Shown here one piece after another: positions 15,987-23,551 of a stretch of DNA of 36,952 nucleotides. The first letter of the stretch is position 1. Each line of letters starts with the position of its first letter. The notes beneath the pieces are model-generated. The model did not search any database. It was not told where the DNA came from and saw nothing but the letters and a program-made list of their open reading frames with translations. The DNA is from Nitrospirota bacterium (lineage in GTDB: Bacteria > Nitrospirota > Leptospirillia > Leptospirillales > Leptospirillaceae), in NCBI GenBank assembly GCA_021828525.1, contig JAJZGM010000002.1, positions 1 through 36,952 of the forward strand, written 5' to 3'. Made by a program: the position numbers and the translations under genes.

Positions 15987-16009
15987 GGCCCCTGGGTGTC
16001 CCGGGGGCC
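15987..16009. repeat. Inverted repeat overlapping the tig -35 region
   Basis: GGCCCCTGGG (15987-15996) and CCCGGGGGCC (16000-16009) form a 10-base-pair inverted repeat with one T/G mismatch and a 3-base centre TGT. It covers the expected -35 position of the tig promoter and lies between the two divergent promoters, as an operator would. Confidence 0.4.
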
Positions 16010-16024
16010 GGATTTTGTTATAAT
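15996..16024 (+). promoter_or_regulatory. Extended -10 promoter for tig-clpP-clpX
   Basis: TGTTATAAT gives a perfect TATAAT (16019-16024) with the TGn extension. The -35 position (GTGTCC, 15996-16001, 17-base spacer) is poor, as is common with extended -10 promoters. Predicted start near 16031, giving a long 172-base leader before tig. Confidence 0.6.
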
Positions 16025-16054
16025 CGGGAGACTTCAGTCCTCTGACCTCAATTT

Positions 16055-16087
16055 GAGAATGCTTTCCGGTCGTTCTCCCCTTTTTTT
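16055..16087 (+). terminator. Terminator-like hairpin in the tig leader (possible attenuator)
   Basis: GAGAATG (16055-16061) pairs with CGTTCTC (16071-16077), seven pairs with one G-T wobble and a 9-base loop, then CCC and seven T (16081-16087). It lies about 25 bases after the predicted tig start of transcription and 115 bases before the ATG. No + strand gene upstream needs terminating here, so leader attenuation is a reasonable reading. Confidence 0.4.
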
Positions 16088-16202
16088 GGGACAGACATTC
16101 ATTTACAATAAAAAGAATTTGGATCCGGACCGACGCATTCTCAGCGTCGCCGGAAGATGATGTTCCCGAACAAAAATCATTCCCAGGAAGGAAAAAACGC
16201 TG

Positions 16203-17594
16203 ATGGATGTCCTGATTGAGCCTCTCGAGGGTGCCCAACGAAAATTTCGGGTTGTCTTCTCCGACGAGGATGTGCGTACGAAGGTGGAAAAGGAAATTCG
16301 GTCTGCCATCAAGGACCTGAAGGTTCCGGGTTACAGGGTCGGGCATGTTCCCGCTTCCTATATCCGCTCTCGTGCCCCGTTTCTGGCCTCAATCCATGAA
16401 TCCGTGACCGAGGCGCTCCGTCAGTCTGCAATCGACGCACTGGTTAATGAAGATTCCGGAACGGTTGTCTTTCTGGATCCGGAACCCTTTTCGGTGACGG
16501 GAGAGCATGAAAAGTCCGGGATAACCGTTTCCGGAACCCTTGAGTGTTTTTCCCTTCCTGAAGGATTTGTCTGTGAAGGGATCTCTCTCTCGCCCGAATC
16601 CGCCTCAACGGTGACCCGGGATGAAATCGAGAGGGAAACCGAATCCCTTTCGAAACGGGCCGGAACCCAGTTCAAGCAAGATCTTCCCGAAGAGACGACG
16701 ATCGAAGAAGGGGATCTGGTCTCTTTTTCCTTTTCATTCACCCATCCCGATACCGGACTTCCATACGAGAACAGGCAGACGATTAATGTGGGGGACCCGT
16801 CCCATCCGGAAGCCCTGACCCGTTCCTTGATTGGAAGGAAGGTTGGAGAATCCTTCTCGGAACGCCTTCCTTTCAATATTCCGGCCAAAAAAAAGGGAGA
16901 CAGGTCCCGGGTGGAAACTCTTGACTCCCAGATCCGCATCGAGAGCCTGAAACGTATCGAGCCGGCGACACGGGAGGAGCTTTTCAAGGCCCTGAGTGCC
17001 GGGCAGGGGGAAGAGGCCGACCGGGGAACCTTGGAGGATCTTGTCGAAAAAAGGATTCTGGAGCGAAAGGTTTCGGAAGCCCTGACCCGAAAGCTTGAAG
17101 AGCTGGTTCTAGAGGTTCTCTCCCGCAATTCGATCGCGGTTCCTGAACGCAGGATTGCCCTTGAGATCGATCGCATGGTGTCGTCAGGGATGGCCGCCAA
17201 TGAAATCGATAAGGAACAGGTTCGCCGGGATACCCTCTGGTGGTTCATCCTTGACGATCTTTCAAGGAAAATGGAGATTCAGCCCGACATGGGGCGCGTC
17301 GAGCAGGAATATCTTGCACTCGTTCGCCGGAGCGGAGACCCCGAAAAGAATGAATCCCGACGAAGGGAATATGTCGAACAGGCCTTTCTTTCGGCCCGCC
17401 GTCGGCTGACTGAGGAAATTCTTCTCAAACAATCCACTTTTTCTGGCTGGGATGAGTTTTTCGGCCCCGATGGGCTGCTCCAGAAGCTTGGATGGAAATC
17501 TTTTGGTGTTCGTCCTGAACCGCATGATACCGCCTCCCATGACCACCACGACCACGATCACGAGCACGAGCATGACCATGGTCACCACCACTGA
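16203..17594 (+). CDS. tig: Trigger factor (ribosome-associated chaperone and peptidyl-prolyl isomerase) with His-rich tail
   Basis: Trigger factor binds nascent chains at the ribosome exit. The 463-residue protein has the N-terminal ribosome-binding domain, with VPGYRVGHVP at about 42-51 in the place of the GFRxGKxP signature (F replaced by Y, K by H), a central FKBP-like part near residues 155-240 (EGDLVSFSF, then SLIGRKVGESF), and a helical C-terminal domain. The last 23 residues contain 12 histidines alternating with Asp and Glu, a metal-binding-like tail unusual for trigger factor and reminiscent of SlyD. GGAAGG precedes the ATG by about 11 bases. It heads the classic tig-clpP-clpX order. 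Confidence 0.94.
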   Translation: MDVLIEPLEGAQRKFRVVFSDEDVRTKVEKEIRSAIKDLKVPGYRVGHVPASYIRSRAPFLASIHESVTEALRQSAIDALVNEDSGTVVFLDPEPFSVTGEHEKSGITVSGTLECFSLPEGFVCEGISLSPESASTVTRDEIERETESLSKRAGTQFKQDLPEETTIEEGDLVSFSFSFTHPDTGLPYENRQTINVGDPSHPEALTRSLIGRKVGESFSERLPFNIPAKKKGDRSRVETLDSQIRIESLKRIEPATREELFKALSAGQGEEADRGTLEDLVEKRILERKVSEALTRKLEELVLEVLSRNSIAVPERRIALEIDRMVSSGMAANEIDKEQVRRDTLWWFILDDLSRKMEIQPDMGRVEQEYLALVRRSGDPEKNESRRREYVEQAFLSARRRLTEEILLKQSTFSGWDEFFGPDGLLQKLGWKSFGVRPEPHDTASHDHHDHDHEHEHDHGHHH

Positions 17595-17595
17595 A

Positions 17596-17620
17596 ACAGG
17601 AGAGATCCCCAAGGTCCTGT
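17596..17620 (+). other. Short inverted repeat between tig and clpP
   Basis: ACAGGA (17596-17601) and TCCTGT (17615-17620) enclose 13 bases in the 63-base tig-clpP gap. No T-run follows. It could be an mRNA processing or stability element, or chance. Confidence 0.22.
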
Positions 17621-17657
17621 CCACTTTCTGATCATTCATCAAAAAGGAACGTTCATA

Positions 17658-18263
17658 ATGCTGATACCGATGGTAGTAGAACAGACAAACAGGGGAGAGC
17701 GCGCCTATGACATTTATTCCCGCCTCCTCAAGGACAGGATCATCATTCTCGGAACTGCAATCGACGACAATGTGGCAAATCTGGTCATTGCCCAGATGCT
17801 TTTTCTGGAATCTGAAGACTCAGCGAAGGATATCAATCTGTATATCAATTCTCCGGGAGGAATTGTCACGGCAGGCCTCGCAATTTATGATACGATAAAA
17901 TTCATCAAGCCTGATGTTTCGACCATATGCATCGGTCAGGCTGCCAGCATGGGAGCCTTTCTTCTGTCGGCCGGGACAAAGGGAAAGCGCTTTGCACTTC
18001 CGAATGCCCGGATCATGATTCATCAGCCGATGGGAGGATTCCAGGGTCAGGCAACGGATATAGAGATTCATGCCCGGGAAATTCTTAAGCTCAAGGCCGA
18101 CCTCAACAGGATGCTTGCCGACCATTGTGGTCAGCCGATCGAGAAGGTTGCGCTGGATACAGACAGGGATTACTTCATGTCCTCAGTGGAGGCAAAGGAC
18201 TATGGCCTGATCGATTCTGTCATTACGGCCCATCGTCCGGAAGGCAAGACCGGGTCAGTATAA
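17658..18263 (+). CDS. clpP: ATP-dependent Clp protease proteolytic subunit ClpP
   Basis: ClpP is the tetradecameric serine protease that degrades substrates unfolded by ClpX or ClpA. The 201-residue protein has the full catalytic triad: Ser98 in GQAASMGAF, His122 in MIHQPMGG and Asp171 in DTDRDYF; YINSPGG at about 62-68 forms the substrate-binding strand. The N-terminus MLIPMVVEQTNRGER is typical, with a short propeptide or none. It lies between tig and clpX (28-base gap to clpX), so the three are probably one transcript from the tig promoter. Confidence 0.97.
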   Translation: MLIPMVVEQTNRGERAYDIYSRLLKDRIIILGTAIDDNVANLVIAQMLFLESEDSAKDINLYINSPGGIVTAGLAIYDTIKFIKPDVSTICIGQAASMGAFLLSAGTKGKRFALPNARIMIHQPMGGFQGQATDIEIHAREILKLKADLNRMLADHCGQPIEKVALDTDRDYFMSSVEAKDYGLIDSVITAHRPEGKTGSV

Positions 18264-18291
18264 TCTGTAATTTTTTGTAAGCGAGGATGCG

Positions 18292-19599
18292 ATGGCAGGA
18301 AAAGACCGAAAGGATAAAAACAATGTCGGGGAAAATGGGGTCGCCTGTTCCTTTTGTGGAAAGAGCCGCGAGGACGTGCGACGCCTGATATCCGGCCCGG
18401 GTGTCTATATCTGTGATGAATGCATCGAGCAATGCTCCGCGATCATTTCCGAGTCCTGGGAGGAAGAGCAGGAAAAGGTTTCCGCTCCCAATCTCATGAA
18501 GCCTGCTGAAATCAAAAAAGCCCTCGACCAGTATATCATCGGCCAGAATCGGGCCAAGAAAATTCTGTCTGTGGCGGTCTACAATCATTACAAAAGGGCC
18601 CGTGCGAACAAGATTGCCGAAGAAGTCGAACTTCAGAAGGGCAATATCATCATGCTGGGTCCGACAGGAACGGGCAAGACGCTTCTCGCCCAGACCCTGG
18701 CCCGCATTCTCGATGTCCCCTTTGCTATTGCTGATGCCACAACTCTCACTGAGGCCGGCTATGTGGGAGAAGATGTTGAAAATATCATTCTGAAGCTTCT
18801 CCAGGCCGCCGACTATGATGTTGAGAAGGCCGAATGGGGGATTATCTACATCGATGAGATCGACAAGATAAGCCGAAAGTCCGAGAATCCCTCCATTACG
18901 AGGGATGTCTCGGGTGAAGGGGTGCAGCAGGCCCTTTTAAAGCTTGTCGAAGGGACGATTGCGAATGTCCCTCCCCAGGGAGGCCGGAAGCATCCTCACC
19001 AGGAGTTCATCCAGGTCGATACGACGAACATCCTCTTTATCTGTGGCGGAGCCTTTGTCGGTCTCGATTCGATCATCTCCCAGCGTCTTTCGAGGAAAAC
19101 CATGGGGTTTGGGGCGGAAACCTCCCCTGCCCAGGACAGGACCCTCTCCGGGAAGCTGCTGATGGAGGCCCGTCCGGATGACCTTTTGAAGTATGGAATC
19201 ATTCCCGAGTTTATTGGCCGTTTTCCGGTCATGGCCATTCTGGAGGATCTTGATGAGGCGGCCTTCCTTCAGATTCTGACGGAACCGAAAAATGCCCTTG
19301 TCAAACAGTTTGAAAAGCTGTTTGCCATCGAAAAAGTCAAGCTGCGATTTACGGAAGGGGCTCTCAAGGCTGTGGCCCACAAGGCCTTTACCCAGAAAAC
19401 AGGAGCTCGGGGCCTGCGTGCAATCCTTGAAGAGGTGATGCTTGACCTGATGTATGAAATCCCGTCTCTCCAGAATCTCTCGGAGGTCATCATCTCAGAG
19501 GCGACCATCAACGAACGCGAGGCGCCGACACTGATCTGGGGGGAGAAGAAAAAGGATGTTTCCGAACCGGAGAATAATCGTGGATCGCTTTCTGCATGA
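18292..19599 (+). CDS. clpX: ATP-dependent Clp protease ATP-binding subunit ClpX
   Basis: ClpX is the AAA+ unfoldase that feeds ClpP. The 435-residue protein has the N-terminal zinc-binding domain with Cys19, Cys22, Cys41 and Cys44; Walker A GPTGTGKT at 123-130; Walker B IIYIDEIDK near residue 188; the pore-loop GYVGED near residue 158; and the sensor-2 arm TGARGLRAI near residue 368. Length and order are normal. The ATG has GAGG upstream. It ends 18 bases before the convergent unknown gene. Confidence 0.97.
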   Translation: MAGKDRKDKNNVGENGVACSFCGKSREDVRRLISGPGVYICDECIEQCSAIISESWEEEQEKVSAPNLMKPAEIKKALDQYIIGQNRAKKILSVAVYNHYKRARANKIAEEVELQKGNIIMLGPTGTGKTLLAQTLARILDVPFAIADATTLTEAGYVGEDVENIILKLLQAADYDVEKAEWGIIYIDEIDKISRKSENPSITRDVSGEGVQQALLKLVEGTIANVPPQGGRKHPHQEFIQVDTTNILFICGGAFVGLDSIISQRLSRKTMGFGAETSPAQDRTLSGKLLMEARPDDLLKYGIIPEFIGRFPVMAILEDLDEAAFLQILTEPKNALVKQFEKLFAIEKVKLRFTEGALKAVAHKAFTQKTGARGLRAILEEVMLDLMYEIPSLQNLSEVIISEATINEREAPTLIWGEKKKDVSEPENNRGSLSA

Positions 19600-19617
19600 A
19601 AGGTTAAAGATCCGTGG

Positions 19618-20241
19618 TTACTTCTTCGGAGAAGGGTTCTCTTTCGGCTGGATGGGGCGCTTCAACGTAAAAAGGATATCCGGGAAGGCCTGGGTATTCA
19701 GGGCCATGTGTGCAAACTTGACCACAAAGGATGTGGGACCCTGGACAAACCTGGGAAACAGAAGAATCCCCGTGCGCTCATATCCCGGGAACAGTCTGGC
19801 TGACGGAATGTAGGTCATGCTGATCAGTTTCCTTGCGATTCTGATCGGCTTGGCAGAGCCCAGGAAACCGTTTGAAACGGCGTCCTGGGCTTCGTCTGCA
19901 CTCAGGGCGCGTTCAACCTGTTTTGGCCCCCTTTCAAGAAAAAAATCCATCGGATCGAAGTCAAGGTAGCCGGTGCCATTGTTTTTGATCGTGACGAGAA
20001 AGGCATTGAATTCAGCGCTCACCAGGGAGTTGTAATAAGGGGATCCCTTGGGAATGAAGCTTATGCTGAAGGAAATGCCGTTTAGGGTCTGGCTCGGAGG
20101 AATGACGACATAATTCGTGTCGACGAGATGGAACCCCTTCAGGTAAAAAAGGCTCGTGGCTATCCTGTTACCGATGGAGACGAGGATGATGATAAGGATG
20201 GCAACGATCAGGACGAGGGTATAATTGATCTTGGGCTTCAA
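19618..20241 (-). CDS. Single-pass membrane protein of unknown function
   Basis: I do not recognise this 207-residue protein. An N-terminal signal anchor at about residues 8-30 (TLVLIVAILIIILVSIG) is followed by a beta-rich domain of about 170 residues with FLVTIKNNGTGYLDFDP near residue 84, a pattern seen in extracytoplasmic immunoglobulin-like or DUF4352-like domains; this resemblance is weak. The C-terminus is basic (PKENPSPKK). Start is TTG at 20241, with AGGAAGG nine bases upstream. It is convergent with clpX and divergent from the lipoprotein gene at 20269, only 27 bases apart. Confidence 0.78.
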   Translation of the reverse strand: MKPKINYTLVLIVAILIIILVSIGNRIATSLFYLKGFHLVDTNYVVIPPSQTLNGISFSISFIPKGSPYYNSLVSAEFNAFLVTIKNNGTGYLDFDPMDFFLERGPKQVERALSADEAQDAVSNGFLGSAKPIRIARKLISMTYIPSARLFPGYERTGILLFPRFVQGPTSFVVKFAHMALNTQAFPDILFTLKRPIQPKENPSPKK

Positions 20242-20268
20242 TAGAACAATCCTTCCTGTTAGAAAAAC

Positions 20269-21630
20269 GTGAAAAATTTTCTCAGATCGCTGGCCGCAGG
20301 GACCCTTTTCTCGGTCGGTATTTTTTCAATCTTCCTTCTGGCCGGTTGCGCTCATTCCGGCAGCATTCATCCTTTTCGCTCACAAAAAGGGCTTCTCGCC
20401 CCTGTCGGCAATCCGGACTTTCTCGTTCCCGACCCCGTCTCCCTTTCCCTTTATCTGGGAGATGTCTTCAATTCCAGGAGAGAGGGGGGGACGGTCCTTT
20501 ATGGTCATCGTCTGGAGGAAAAGCTCCACAAACTGATGGGAAGACAGGTTCTGGAAGTCTGCCAGACCCTTCCATGCTATGCCGACGCGGCCCGAAAACT
20601 GCACCTTAGTTTCATTCTATCCGCAACCATACGCAAGGATGATGAGCCTTCAAAATCGAGAGGAATCCTGACTCTGACGCGATGGTCAGTCGATCCGTTA
20701 TTTCCGGAAATGACAGTTCCCCTGGTCTTTTCACTTGCCAACGGGAGACCTTCCTATGAAAGGCTTGTCGACAGAGCCGTGTCCAGTATGATGATCCGTG
20801 TCGAGGCTCGCTCCGGGTCTAAGAGGAAGAGATCCAGTTCCGGCAAGGCCGCCAATCTAAGGCGTCTGGTTGCCGAAGGGAAAATTGATCAGGCACTGAG
20901 ACGGGCAGAGGCACTATTTCGCAGCCACTCAAACCATTCCCTGTCCCGGGAATTCTACTCGACATTGTACCGCCTTGAAATGAGTGCTGGCAAACCTGAA
21001 ATGGCCCATATTGTGGGCGAGGCAGCGATCAGAAACCATCATGCCTCGACAGGACTGATTCTGCAAATGGCCAGCGATGCGTTGAGGACCGGCCACTTGA
21101 ACAGGGAACGGAACATTCTCTATCAGGGCCTGACCCTCTACCCCGATAACCGGTTATTCTGGCAGCAGCTTGTTGTGGAATATATCCATAGAAAAGACTT
21201 TGCCCAAGCCTTCAGTGTCATTCGTATGTATGTCAAAAGGAATCCCCAGACTCAGGGCCATCCGCGCTTCCGTGGTGAGATCTATGCCTGTCTTGTGGGA
21301 TTGGGAAGAGGAGATGAGGCTGACCTCTGGTTTCGGCGCTATATCCTAAAGACCAGGATGGGTCTGGCCACGCCCAGGCCCTATCTGGCCCATGCCATGA
21401 TCAGTCGCGACTTGCAGAAGGGGGAATGGAGAGCCGCAGAGGAAAAGGCCCGGGGTCTCATCGCCATGGGGGTTCATTCAACCAGTCTGTACACCGACTG
21501 GATGACAGCCCTGGGAGCCAGCAATAATCCTATCGGGGAAGCCCGCGTGGCAAGGGAGGCCATCTCTAAAGGGTTCGCCTCCCGTTGGATTCGGGATCAG
21601 CTTGCCTATCTCGAGCAAAAGGGGTACTGA
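20269..21630 (+). CDS. Lipoprotein with TPR-like helical repeats, unknown function
   Basis: The 453-residue protein starts with a lipoprotein signal peptide: basic MKNFLRS, a hydrophobic stretch, and the lipobox LLAGC with Cys27. Residues about 40-185 are a mixed region; from about residue 195 on, helical hairpins such as EGKIDQALRRAEALFRSH, AGKPEMAHIVGEAAIRN and RKDFAQAFSVIRMYVKRNPQ follow the TPR pattern. It would be anchored to a membrane facing the periplasm and could be a scaffold for another envelope protein. The only start in frame near the signal peptide is GTG 20269, which has no clear ribosome binding site. It is followed by pgsA after 6 bases. Confidence 0.85.
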   Translation: MKNFLRSLAAGTLFSVGIFSIFLLAGCAHSGSIHPFRSQKGLLAPVGNPDFLVPDPVSLSLYLGDVFNSRREGGTVLYGHRLEEKLHKLMGRQVLEVCQTLPCYADAARKLHLSFILSATIRKDDEPSKSRGILTLTRWSVDPLFPEMTVPLVFSLANGRPSYERLVDRAVSSMMIRVEARSGSKRKRSSSGKAANLRRLVAEGKIDQALRRAEALFRSHSNHSLSREFYSTLYRLEMSAGKPEMAHIVGEAAIRNHHASTGLILQMASDALRTGHLNRERNILYQGLTLYPDNRLFWQQLVVEYIHRKDFAQAFSVIRMYVKRNPQTQGHPRFRGEIYACLVGLGRGDEADLWFRRYILKTRMGLATPRPYLAHAMISRDLQKGEWRAAEEKARGLIAMGVHSTSLYTDWMTALGASNNPIGEARVAREAISKGFASRWIRDQLAYLEQKGY

Positions 21631-21636
21631 TTTCCA

Positions 21637-22191
21637 TTGACAATTCCAAATATTTTATCAGTCTTGAGGATTCTTCTGGCCCCGGTCTTTTTCGGCCTGG
21701 TGGCCTACAGGAACATGACATGGGCCTTTTGGGTCTTCTTTGCAGGCGGTCTGACAGACAGCCTGGATGGTCTTCTGGCCCGATTGCTGGATCAAAAAAC
21801 CAACCTTGGAAAAACGCTGGATCCTGTGGCCGACAAGGTGTTCCTGTCATCCTCGGCCCTATGTCTTGGATGGTATGGAATCATTCCACGTTGGGTGGTC
21901 ATAGTCTTTGTGACACGGGATATTCTCCTTGTCTCCGGAGTTGTTCTGTTAAAGCTTGTCGATAGTCCCATTCCTGTCGAACCCCACCTTCTCGGGAAGA
22001 CGACGACAGGGTTTCAGGTGTTTTATATCGGGTTTGTCGTCATGCATATTGCGGGTGTGAAATTCAGTGCTCTTATTTTTCCATTGCAGGTCGGATCCGT
22101 GATATTTTCTTTCGTATCTGGTGGATATTATATTTTTCGTGGGCTTTCCTGGGTCCAGAAGGAAAAAAATGGAAGCAATCGAAGCGCATGA
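21637..22191 (+). CDS. pgsA: CDP-alcohol phosphatidyltransferase, probably phosphatidylglycerophosphate synthase PgsA
   Basis: The 184-residue membrane protein has the complete family motif D(x2)DG(x2)AR(x8)G(x3)D(x3)D with Asp41, Asp44, Gly45, Ala48, Arg49, Gly58, Asp62 and Asp66, which binds the CDP group and metals, and about five to six hydrophobic segments. The NILSVLRILLAPVF opening is typical of PgsA, which makes phosphatidylglycerophosphate from CDP-diacylglycerol; related enzymes (CLS, PssA) share the motif, so the exact substrate is inferred. The start is TTG 21637, preceded at some distance by AAGGGG. The end overlaps the DUF512 gene by 23 bases. Confidence 0.87.
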   Translation: MTIPNILSVLRILLAPVFFGLVAYRNMTWAFWVFFAGGLTDSLDGLLARLLDQKTNLGKTLDPVADKVFLSSSALCLGWYGIIPRWVVIVFVTRDILLVSGVVLLKLVDSPIPVEPHLLGKTTTGFQVFYIGFVVMHIAGVKFSALIFPLQVGSVIFSFVSGGYYIFRGLSWVQKEKNGSNRSA

Positions 22192-23551
22192 TCAAGCGAA
22201 TGACACCAAGGTCTCTTCCGGCCTTTTGATCAAGGAGGTCTTCCCCGGGAGCCCGGCCATGGAGGCGGGGATCGAAGTGGGAGATCGCCTTGTCTCCATT
22301 AATGGATTTGTTCTCAGGGACCTGATTGATCTCGAGTTTTGTCAGTCCGACTCCGAAATATTGCTGGAATACAGAAGCCGGGGGCAGCGCCATCACGTCG
22401 AAATAGAAAAGGATCCCGATACATCTCTCGGGATCGTCGTTGACCCGCCTCCCATTCGTCGCTGTCCCAATGACTGTGCCTTCTGCTTTGTCGACCAGAT
22501 GCCGGAAGGGGCGAGAAAATCCCTTTATATTCGCGACGAAGACTATCGCTACAGCTTTCTGTACGGGAATTTCATCACGCTGACCAATCTCTCCGAGAAG
22601 GATTTCCTGAGAATCCTGGAGCAACGTCTGTCCCCCCTTTATATTTCCGTTCATGCAACGCCGTTGGATATCCGCCGCAAAATACTCAAGAACGAAAAGG
22701 CCCCGGACATACGACCACTCCTCAGGCGTCTTTCTGACGGGGGGATTACCCTGCATACCCAGATCGTCCTGACTCCCGGCATAAACGATAAGGAAGTTCT
22801 TGAAAGGACCTGGAGCGACCTATTGGAACTCTACCCGGGGGTTGGATCCCTGGCCGTTGTTCCTGTGGGCCTGACCGCCCACAGGGAGGGATTGCCCGAT
22901 CTTCCGATGATCGACAAGATTTATGCGTCGAGGATGCTGAAAGTCCTTGCGTCCCTGCAAAAGGCCTCCATGGAGAAAATCGGGGATCCCTTCATATTTC
23001 CAGCGGATGAGTGGTACGTCCTTGCTGGCCGCTCTTTCCCATCGCTTTCGCGCTATGGATCATTACCCCAGCTGGGAAACGGGGTCGGACTTGTCCCACT
23101 CTTTCAGCGCCAATGGAAAAAGGGAATCAGGGCCCTTCGTTATCCTCCTCCAGATCGCCTGGTCCTTGTGACCGGGATGGCATTTTCCCCGTATCTTCGG
23201 GAGCTGACCTCCCTCTTTGAGAAGTCCTGGAAAACGGAAAATGAAGGAGTGACGGTCCTTCCGGTGCTCAACAGGTATCTGGGTCCGAGCGTGACGGTGG
23301 CCGGTCTTCTGTCATCGCGTGATATCATTGCGGCTGTTCAGGCCAACCGTCTACCGGAAGGATCCTGTCTTTGCATTCCGGATATTTGTCTTCGGGAAGG
23401 AACGGATATTCTGATCGACGACGGGTCCATTGCGGAGATCGCCAGCCGGACCGGATTGAAAACTGTCGCTGTTCCCTCTTCGGCCCGGGAATTCGTGCAC
23501 TGGATGCGTGAAATTTCAGGAGAGGGGACCCTAAAGGAGGCTTCAGCCTGA
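22169..23551 (+). CDS. DUF512 radical SAM protein with N-terminal PDZ domain
   Basis: The 460-residue protein begins with a PDZ-like domain (about residues 15-75: IKEVFPGSPAMEAG, then VGDRLVSINGFVLRD), followed by a radical SAM-like cluster motif Cys99-x3-Cys103-x2-Cys106 (CPNDCAFCF) and the family signature FVDQMPEG, YRYSFLYGNFITLTNL. The rest is the DUF512 region. Homologues are widespread in anaerobes and deep-branching bacteria, often beside der or plsY; the reaction is unknown. ATG 22169 is chosen because AGAAGGAAAAAA sits upstream; an earlier start at 22121 lies well inside pgsA. The stop shares bases with the ispE ATG. Confidence 0.9.
   Translation: MEAIEAHDQANDTKVSSGLLIKEVFPGSPAMEAGIEVGDRLVSINGFVLRDLIDLEFCQSDSEILLEYRSRGQRHHVEIEKDPDTSLGIVVDPPPIRRCPNDCAFCFVDQMPEGARKSLYIRDEDYRYSFLYGNFITLTNLSEKDFLRILEQRLSPLYISVHATPLDIRRKILKNEKAPDIRPLLRRLSDGGITLHTQIVLTPGINDKEVLERTWSDLLELYPGVGSLAVVPVGLTAHREGLPDLPMIDKIYASRMLKVLASLQKASMEKIGDPFIFPADEWYVLAGRSFPSLSRYGSLPQLGNGVGLVPLFQRQWKKGIRALRYPPPDRLVLVTGMAFSPYLRELTSLFEKSWKTENEGVTVLPVLNRYLGPSVTVAGLLSSRDIIAAVQANRLPEGSCLCIPDICLREGTDILIDDGSIAEIASRTGLKTVAVPSSAREFVHWMREISGEGTLKEASA

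Larger units (their letters stand above)
15892..16202. other. Intergenic control region between divergent hemY and tig (no gene)
   Basis: This 311-base gap is the longest without a gene. It holds a minus-strand promoter for hemY (15937-15965), a 10-base-pair inverted repeat (15987-16009), an extended -10 promoter for tig (15996-16024), and a terminator-like hairpin plus T-run in the tig leader (16055-16087). Short open frames here have no family resemblance or ribosome binding site. Confidence 0.7.

Noticed and set aside
15921..16160. 79-codon open frame in the hemY-tig gap
   Set aside because: It crosses both promoters and the leader hairpin, lacks a ribosome binding site and resembles nothing.
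19621..19634. Hairpin CTTCT-TCGG-AGAAG after clpX as a terminator
   Set aside because: Only five pairs, no T-run, and it lies in the coding end of the convergent gene; too weak to call.
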